Below are positions 30,061 to 34,409 of a stretch of 34,409 nt of DNA, one piece after another. Made by a program: the position numbers and the translations under genes. Positions within the stretch are counted from its first letter, which is position 1. Each line of letters starts with the position of its first letter. The stretch covers positions 1 to 34,409 of the forward strand of contig JAFADG010000059.1 of the NCBI GenBank assembly GCA_023425025.1. Reading direction: 5' to 3'. This DNA is from Bacillota bacterium. Lineage in GTDB: Bacteria; Bacillota; Clostridia; Christensenellales; Aristaeellaceae. The notes below the pieces were generated by a model. That model did not search any database. It was not told the origin of the DNA and saw only the letters and a list, made by a program, of their open reading frames with translations.

Positions 30061-31365
30061 ATGACCATCACCCAGCAGGAAGTTCTCCGCTTTGTGGAGG
30101 AAAATGACGTTAAGTTTATCCGCCTGGCGTTCTGTGACCTGTACGGCAGGCTTAAAAACATTTCGATTCAGCCGGGAGAATTGAACCGCGCCTTTGAGGG
30201 GGGCATTCCCTTTGACGCGGCGGCGGTGCGCGGCTTTTCGGACGTGACAAGCGGCGACCTGCATTTGAGGCCCGACCCTTCCACCTTGTCGGTGCTGCCC
30301 TGGCGGCCCCAAAGCGGCCGGGTCATCAGGCTGTTCTGCAACCTTACGTATCCCGACGGCAGCCCGTATGAAAGCTATGGCCGGGCAATTTTGCGCCGGG
30401 CGGTGGAAAAGGCCGCCGATTTGGGCTATGCCATGCATGTGGCGGCCAAGTGTGAGTTTTACCTGTTTGAGGCCGATGACAAGGGCCGCATTACCGTAAC
30501 GCCCCAGGATGACGCGGGTTATCTGGATGTGGCGCCCTACGACAAGGGCGAGAACGTGCGAAGGGAGATTTGCCTTTCGTTGGAGGCCATGCACATCCAG
30601 CCTGAATCCTCCCACCACGAGCAGGGGCCGGGGCAGAACGAGATCGATTTCCGGCACGCCGACGCGCTGACTGCCGCCGACCAATTGGTGGCCTTCAAGG
30701 ATGTGGTGCGGTCCATCGCCGCCCAAAACGGCCTGCGCGCCTCCTTTCTGCCCAAGCCCCTGCCGGACAAAAGCGGCAACAGCCAGCATGTAAACCTGTT
30801 TCTTTTCAAGAACGGTGAAAACATTTTCCACCGTACAGGCGGCGAGCTGAATGACGAGGCCCGCCATGCCGTCGGCGGCATACTGCGCCGCGTGCGGGAG
30901 ATCAGCCTGTTTTGCAACCCCCTGCCCAACAGTTACGAGCGGCTGGGCGCCCATGGCGCGCCGGCTTTTTTGAGCTGGTCCTACGGCAACCGGTCCCACT
31001 TGGTGCGCATTCCGGCGGCCCAAAGCCAGGATGCCCGCATGGAACTGCGCTCCCCCGACCCGGCCGCCAATCCATACCTCTTGTTCGCGCTGCTCTTGGA
31101 GGCGGCGCTGGAGGGCATACAGGAAAAAACGGAACCGGCTCCCGCCCTGACCGGCACCATTGACCGCGATCATCCCGCCCCCGATCTTGTGCGGCTGCCC
31201 GGCAGCCTGGGCGAAGCGCTGACGCTGGCTGCGCAGAGCGAATTCCTCAAAAGCGCGCTGCCCCGGCAGACGCTCTCCGCCTACATCAAGGAAAAAGAGC
31301 GGATATGGCTGCAGTGGCAAAGGGACCCGCAGCAGGTATTCCAACGTCATTTTGAAACCATCTGA
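30061..31365 (+). CDS. Glutamine synthetase-like protein (GSI fold) with altered active site
   Basis: Protein of 434 aa with the beta-grasp plus catalytic GS domains. Retained residues by alignment with GSI: E132 (CEFYLF), E187 (HHE), E194 (GQNEID), H243, E329 and R330 (MELRSPDPAANPYL), R294, R311 and R316 (NRSHLVR). Altered: the first Glu of the usual ExE metal pair is K130 (AAKCEFYL), and the flap Glu of the usual Y-E-A-P block is replaced, the sequence reading LGAHGAP with G299. These correspond to E129 and E327 of the Salmonella enzyme, needed for metal n2 and ammonia deprotonation. Normal glutamine synthesis is therefore doubtful; it may use another amine or act as a sensor. Followed 23 nt later by an ANTAR gene in the same operon. 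AAGGAGG precedes the ATG. Confidence 0.9.
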   Translation: MTITQQEVLRFVEENDVKFIRLAFCDLYGRLKNISIQPGELNRAFEGGIPFDAAAVRGFSDVTSGDLHLRPDPSTLSVLPWRPQSGRVIRLFCNLTYPDGSPYESYGRAILRRAVEKAADLGYAMHVAAKCEFYLFEADDKGRITVTPQDDAGYLDVAPYDKGENVRREICLSLEAMHIQPESSHHEQGPGQNEIDFRHADALTAADQLVAFKDVVRSIAAQNGLRASFLPKPLPDKSGNSQHVNLFLFKNGENIFHRTGGELNDEARHAVGGILRRVREISLFCNPLPNSYERLGAHGAPAFLSWSYGNRSHLVRIPAAQSQDARMELRSPDPAANPYLLFALLLEAALEGIQEKTEPAPALTGTIDRDHPAPDLVRLPGSLGEALTLAAQSEFLKSALPRQTLSAYIKEKERIWLQWQRDPQQVFQRHFETI

Positions 31366-31388
31366 ACAGCTTCAGGCGGAAAGAAGGG

Positions 31389-31970
31389 ATGACATTGGAA
31401 GGAACGACACTGCTGGTTGGCAGTTCTGAAAAAAGCCAGGCGCTGCTGCAAACCCTGCTGAACGGCACCGGATTCAGCCAGTGCACGCTTTCGCAAAACG
31501 GTGCGGAAGCGCGTCGGATACTGACCCAGGGTGATTATTCCCTGGTGATTATCAACACACCGCTCACCGACGAGCCAGGCATTGACCTTGCGGTCAAAAC
31601 GGCGCAAAGCACCCTTTCCGGGGTGATCCTGCTGGTGAAGGCCGAGATGGCCGATGTCATTGCGCAAAAGGTGGAGGACAGCGGCGTGCTGGTCGTGGCA
31701 AAACCGGTATCCAGGCCCCTGTTCGACCAGGCGCTGCGGCTTTCCATGACGGCCAGAAACCGCATGCTGATGCTGCAGAACCAGAACGAAAAGCTGCAAA
31801 AGAAGATTGAAGAAATGCGCATGGTGGACAGGGCGAAGTGCGCTTTGATCCAGTATCTGCGCATGACGGAGCAGCAGGCCCACCGCCACATTGAAAAGCA
31901 GGCCATGGATACCAGGCAGACGAAAATGCAGGTGGCCAGGGATATTGTGAATACATACGAAATGATATAG
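31389..31970 (+). CDS. ANTAR-domain RNA-binding antiterminator with pseudo-receiver
   Basis: NasT/AmiR-like protein, 193 aa. The N-terminal receiver-like domain (about 5-120) has lost the phosphorylation residues: N56 (VIINTPL) replaces the acceptor Asp, and S12-S13 replace the acidic pair, while K105 (AKP) remains. A coiled coil (about 125-145) leads into the C-terminal ANTAR domain (143-190) with DRAKCALIQYLRMTEQQAH and IEKQAMDTRQ, the three-helix RNA-binding motif. It should bind hexaloop hairpins in leader RNAs and prevent termination, controlled by a partner protein or ligand and not by phosphorylation. GAAGGG abuts the ATG; a TTG two codons later would have better spacing. Its operon partner is the GS-like protein; the nearest target candidate is the glnN leader. 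Confidence 0.92.
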   Translation: MTLEGTTLLVGSSEKSQALLQTLLNGTGFSQCTLSQNGAEARRILTQGDYSLVIINTPLTDEPGIDLAVKTAQSTLSGVILLVKAEMADVIAQKVEDSGVLVVAKPVSRPLFDQALRLSMTARNRMLMLQNQNEKLQKKIEEMRMVDRAKCALIQYLRMTEQQAHRHIEKQAMDTRQTKMQVARDIVNTYEMI

Positions 31971-31974
31971 CGTT

Positions 31975-32002
31975 TCGCAAATGTGGCGTGCCGCATTTGC
32001 GA
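31975..32002. other. 12-bp hairpin after the ANTAR gene
   Basis: TCGCAAATGTGG and CCGCATTTGCGA form a 12-bp stem (one wobble) with a CGTG loop, 5 nt after the ANTAR stop. No T-tract follows directly on the plus strand, so it may be a weak terminator or an mRNA 3'-end stabiliser. Confidence 0.5.
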
Positions 32003-32045
32003 GGCTGCACTTTTGAGAATGGGTTTTACAGACAGGAGGATATCC

Positions 32046-32411
32046 ATGAAGTTTGCCGGAATATGCCTCGTTGCGGAAAACGCAAAGTCCCTGGCCGCCT
32101 TTTACCAGGCGCTGCTGAATGACGAAGGCTATTGGGAGGGCGACGACCACGTGGATTTTCCCGGCACAGGCCTTGCCATCTTTTCGGTGCGGGGCATGGA
32201 AGAAATGGCCCCCGGTTCCACCGAGGGGATAGGCAGCGGCAAGGCCATTCTCTCCTTTGACGTTCCGGAGGTGGATGTGCTGGCCTACAGGCTTCTGGAC
32301 CTTGGCGCCCAGATCATCAAGCAGCCCCAAACCCACCCCTGGGGTATGCGCAGTATTTGGGTGAAGGATCCGGAAGGGAACATACTCAGCCTGCGCTGCC
32401 CGGCAAGCTAA
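32046..32411 (+). CDS. VOC (glyoxalase/bleomycin-resistance fold) protein
   Basis: Small metal-dependent-fold protein, 121 aa, of the vicinal oxygen chelate superfamily. KFAGICLVAENAKSLAAFYQ is the first beta-alpha unit with the family's FY-x-x-L pattern, HVDFPGTGLAIFS the middle, and WGMRSIWVKDPEGNILSL the typical end with the metal-ligand region DPEGN. ATG 32046 has AGGAGG 6 nt upstream. Its end overlaps the convergent GNAT gene by 26 nt. The reaction is unknown; in this fold sequence alone does not fix the substrate. Confidence 0.88.
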   Translation: MKFAGICLVAENAKSLAAFYQALLNDEGYWEGDDHVDFPGTGLAIFSVRGMEEMAPGSTEGIGSGKAILSFDVPEVDVLAYRLLDLGAQIIKQPQTHPWGMRSIWVKDPEGNILSLRCPAS

Positions 32412-32901
32412 AGCCGCTGTCCTTTTCCGTAAGGCTCTTGCACAGGAACAGGCACGGGTTGTGCGCATCCCAAAGCAGCGGAAACACTTCCAGCGGCAAA
32501 AAGCCCATGGCCCTGTAGAAGGCGCGGATGGACGCGTATTCCGCGTCTCCGGCCGGTTCCGCCACGGTTTTGACGGTCATATACGCAAAGCCCCTGCCGG
32601 CGTAATGGGCGGCGGCCCGGTTCACCAGCTCCCGGCCGATGCCCAGGCGGTGGTGGCTTTGCAATATCCCCATCACATGAATTTCACAGGTACAGGGAAA
32701 ATGCTCGTGGAGGACGATGAAACCCACGGGCTTTTCCCTATCAAAGGCGCACAGAAGGTACAGCCCAGCCGCATCGGCGGTATAGCTGCCAATGGATGCC
32801 TCGATGCCGAACCAGCCGGGAAGATCACGAAGGACGGCTTCGGTGATGGCGCTTTTTTCATGGGGCGAGGTCACTTCACGGATTTCGATCATGAAAATCA
32901 T
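32386..32901 (-). CDS. GNAT-family N-acetyltransferase
   Basis: Acetyl-CoA-dependent acetyltransferase, 171 aa. Motif A with the pyrophosphate loop is ILQSHHRLGIGRELVNRAAA (Q/R-x-x-G-x-G), preceded by the strand IHVMGI. A late GNAT feature is ASIRAFYRAMGFLPLE, the helix-strand that closes the active site. ATG 32901 is used; a second ATG three codons later is equally possible, each with AAAGG upstream. The 3' end overlaps the VOC gene on the other strand. Substrate unknown. Confidence 0.9.
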   Translation of the reverse strand: MIFMIEIREVTSPHEKSAITEAVLRDLPGWFGIEASIGSYTADAAGLYLLCAFDREKPVGFIVLHEHFPCTCEIHVMGILQSHHRLGIGRELVNRAAAHYAGRGFAYMTVKTVAEPAGDAEYASIRAFYRAMGFLPLEVFPLLWDAHNPCLFLCKSLTEKDSGFSLPGSAG

Positions 32902-32971
32902 TTTCCTTTCCTGTAGGCGGGGAAGCGTTTGCTCATGGGGAACACGAGGAGTTCAGCCATTTTTTTCGGTA

Positions 32972-33004
32972 TAAAAGCAAAAGCCCGCTTGCGTACAAGC
33001 GGGC
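32972..33004 (-). terminator. Terminator of rpmB
   Basis: An 8-bp stem GCCCGCTT/AAGCGGGC (32983-32990 with 32997-33004), followed on the minus strand by TTTTGCTTTT. Confidence 0.88.
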
Positions 33005-33028
33005 ACGTTTTGCATATACAAGTGGGAA

Positions 33029-33241
33029 TCAGGCTTCGCCGGATTTGGACGGCAGTGCGCGGGCCACATTACCGCTGCGCAGGCAACGGGTGCACACGTT
33101 CAGCCGCTGGGGAACACCTTTGACCAGCACACGAACCTTCTGCACATTAGGAGCCCAAAGGCGGCCGCTTTTCCGGTTGGAATGGCTGACATTGTTGCCA
33201 TTCATCGCGCCTTTTTCACATACTTCACAAAACTTGCCCAT
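33029..33241 (-). CDS. rpmB: Large-subunit ribosomal protein bL28
   Basis: Ribosomal protein L28, 70 aa, of the zinc-binding type: KFCEVCEKG near the N-terminus and NVCTRCLRSG near the C-terminus give two CxxC pairs. NGNNVSHSNRKSGRLWAPNVQKV is the L28 core, which contacts 23S rRNA. ATG 33241 has AAAGGAGGTG 6 nt upstream; an earlier in-frame start at 33271 is not needed. Single-gene unit with its own promoter and terminator, the usual clostridial arrangement. Confidence 0.97.
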   Translation of the reverse strand: MGKFCEVCEKGAMNGNNVSHSNRKSGRLWAPNVQKVRVLVKGVPQRLNVCTRCLRSGNVARALPSKSGEA

Positions 33242-33285
33242 CCTAAACACCTCCTTTGGGGGTTTGCACACACGACAGCGAACCT

Positions 33286-33314
33286 ATTCTATCATCATTG
33301 CCCATCATTTGCAA
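33286..33314 (-). promoter_or_regulatory. Promoter of rpmB
   Basis: On the minus strand TTGCAA (33309-33314), 17-nt spacer, TAGAAT (33286-33291). Confidence 0.78.
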
Positions 33315-33378
33315 GGATTATTTTTGGCTCACATGTCGGCAGACTTACACATAAATGAACAAGCCTTTATTGGGTGAT

Positions 33379-34257
33379 TTATGCTTTCGGCTTTCCCGGC
33401 AGGTTCACCAAAAAGATGCTGGCCACGATCAATAGGCCGCCGGTCATCTGCAGCGCCGTTACTGTTTCCTTTAAAAAGACAACGCCGCCCAATATGGTCA
33501 CCAGGGGGATGAGGTTGATGAAGATCGATATGGCCACAGGGCTTAAGTGCGTTAGGGCGCTGCCGTACAAAAAGTAGCACAGCGCGCTGCAGATGATGGC
33601 CAGTCCCGCCATGGAAAGCCAGCCGTCCCATGGGATGGGCTGCCATTCGCCCTTTTCCAGCAGCGCCAGCCCAAGCAGCGCGGGCAGGGAGAACACGGCC
33701 TGCCAGGCGTTCATGGAAAGGCTGGTGTGCCTGTCCCGCAGCCTGCGGCTGACAAAAATGTAGCCTACCCAGACAAGGCTGGCGCCAACCACCAGCAGGT
33801 CGCCGGCAATGGAGGTTTTGCCCGGCTCACCGCCAAAGCGCACCACCAGATAGACGCCCAGCAGCGACAATATGGAGCCGATGACCTGAGGCGAACGGAG
33901 CCTGGTCTTCATGGCGGCGGTATCCACAACCAGCGTCAGGATGGGGATGGCCGCCAGGATCAGCGAAGCGTTGACCGTGCTGGTGCGCCTGATACCCTGG
34001 TACTCAAAAAAATAGTATAGCGTAATGCCAAATAGGCTGGACAAGAGCATGGGCACGAGGTCCTGTTTTTCTATGCGAAAGCGTTTTTCCTGGGCTATGA
34101 CTGCCGGCACAAGCACCGCCGCGGTGAGGATGTAGCGCCACAGCGCCAGGAGCATGGGGGTAAAGCCCACGTTCATGGCGTGCTTGCTGGCGATGAAGGA
34201 AAGCCCCCACATGACGTTGATAAACACCATGCTGATATAATAGGGCGTCAGGGACAT
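33379..34257 (-). CDS. EamA/DMT-superfamily exporter
   Basis: Ten-helix transporter, 292 aa, of two EamA repeats (about 8-135 and 150-287). The first repeat begins ISMVFINVMWGLSFIASKHAM and includes YYFFEYQGIRRTSTVNASLI. The second begins GDLLVVGASLVWVGYIFVSRR, with conserved SPVAISIFINLIPLVTILGGVVFLKE. GGGAGG is 7 nt before the ATG. It differs clearly from the DMT exporter at 23.4 kb, so the two are not a recent duplication. No regulator is adjacent. Substrate unknown. Confidence 0.93.
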   Translation of the reverse strand: MSLTPYYISMVFINVMWGLSFIASKHAMNVGFTPMLLALWRYILTAAVLVPAVIAQEKRFRIEKQDLVPMLLSSLFGITLYYFFEYQGIRRTSTVNASLILAAIPILTLVVDTAAMKTRLRSPQVIGSILSLLGVYLVVRFGGEPGKTSIAGDLLVVGASLVWVGYIFVSRRLRDRHTSLSMNAWQAVFSLPALLGLALLEKGEWQPIPWDGWLSMAGLAIICSALCYFLYGSALTHLSPVAISIFINLIPLVTILGGVVFLKETVTALQMTGGLLIVASIFLVNLPGKPKA

Positions 34258-34289
34258 ACGGTTGCCTCCCTTTCATTTGCATAGTCGGC

Positions 34290-34318
34290 ATCATACCATG
34301 TTTGAAAGATGAAAGCAA
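34290..34318 (-). promoter_or_regulatory. Promoter of the second DMT exporter
   Basis: On the minus strand TTGCTT (34313-34318), 17-nt spacer, TATGAT (34290-34295), about 30 nt before the start codon. Confidence 0.65.
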
Positions 34319-34339
34319 CGCTGATAGAAGTTGATATCG

Positions 34340-34409
34340 ATGAAGTTTTTGGGGTGGGGCGCGGGGGGGGGGATTTTTATAAAAATAACCCAACCCCGAA
34401 AAACCCCGT
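34340..34409. other. Low-complexity contig end, probably unreliable
   Basis: The last 70 bases contain a run of G and repeated short G, C, A and T tracts, unlike anything else in the window. This looks like low-quality sequence at an assembly end. No gene is called in it. Confidence 0.6.

Noticed and set aside
29998..31350. A 450-codon open frame on the minus strand opposite the GS-like gene
   Set aside because: Composition and position mark it as a shadow of the plus-strand gene.

Overview
The window reads as a draft contig from a spore-forming, anaerobic member of the Clostridia (Firmicutes). The grounds are CotF-type spore coat proteins, a YIEGIA-family protein with its small partner, a type III glutamine synthetase, an ANTAR antiterminator, strong AGGAGG ribosome sites and intrinsic terminators. 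The left edge lies in the 5S gene at the end of an rRNA operon, a common place for assemblies to break. The right edge is a homopolymer-rich, error-like tail. I cannot name the species; GC content is moderately high except in the segment at 1.9-2.5 kb.

Layout. (1) 1-2620: 5S rRNA with terminator, an IS110-family element, an AT-rich flavodoxin-like gene, then a second 5S 3' end with its own terminator. A 17-bp exact repeat bounds this segment. (2) 2621-3166, minus strand: two small CotF-like coat proteins. (3) 3.2-13.1 kb: a molybdenum hydroxylase region. It has a FecCD-type ABC importer (permease, ATPase, binding protein), an XdhC-like maturation protein, a Crp/Fnr regulator on the opposite strand, a YIEGIA/small-subunit sporulation pair, and the three subunits of a xanthine-dehydrogenase-type enzyme (Mo, FAD, 2Fe-2S). 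The importer probably supplies molybdate or tungstate; that is inferred from context. (4) 13.2-22.2 kb: surface polysaccharide genes. These are an ABC exporter whose permease carries an extra extracytoplasmic domain, two GT2 glycosyltransferases, a UDP-GlcNAc 4,6-dehydratase-like enzyme, and rmlACBD for dTDP-L-rhamnose on the opposite strand. (5) 22.3-27.3 kb: an AraC regulator with a shortened second helix-turn-helix, a DMT exporter, an Mrp/Nbp35 ATPase, mntP behind a yybP-ykoY manganese riboswitch, an SRPBCC protein and a DUF3298 protein. (6) 27.4-32.0 kb: a nitrogen locus, with GSIII on the minus strand divergent from a GS-like gene plus an ANTAR protein. (7) 32.0-34.3 kb: VOC protein, GNAT acetyltransferase, ribosomal protein L28 and a second DMT exporter.

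The most interesting candidate system is the nitrogen locus. The GS-like protein lacks two active-site glutamates expected in GSI enzymes. Its operon partner is an ANTAR protein whose receiver domain has lost the phosphorylation aspartate. The neighbouring GSIII gene starts with a leader in which a hairpin with an ANTAR-type hexaloop (A at position 1, G at position 4) is mutually exclusive with an intrinsic terminator. This suggests a sensor/antiterminator circuit in which a degenerate glutamine synthetase takes the sensor role that NasS has in NasS-NasT.
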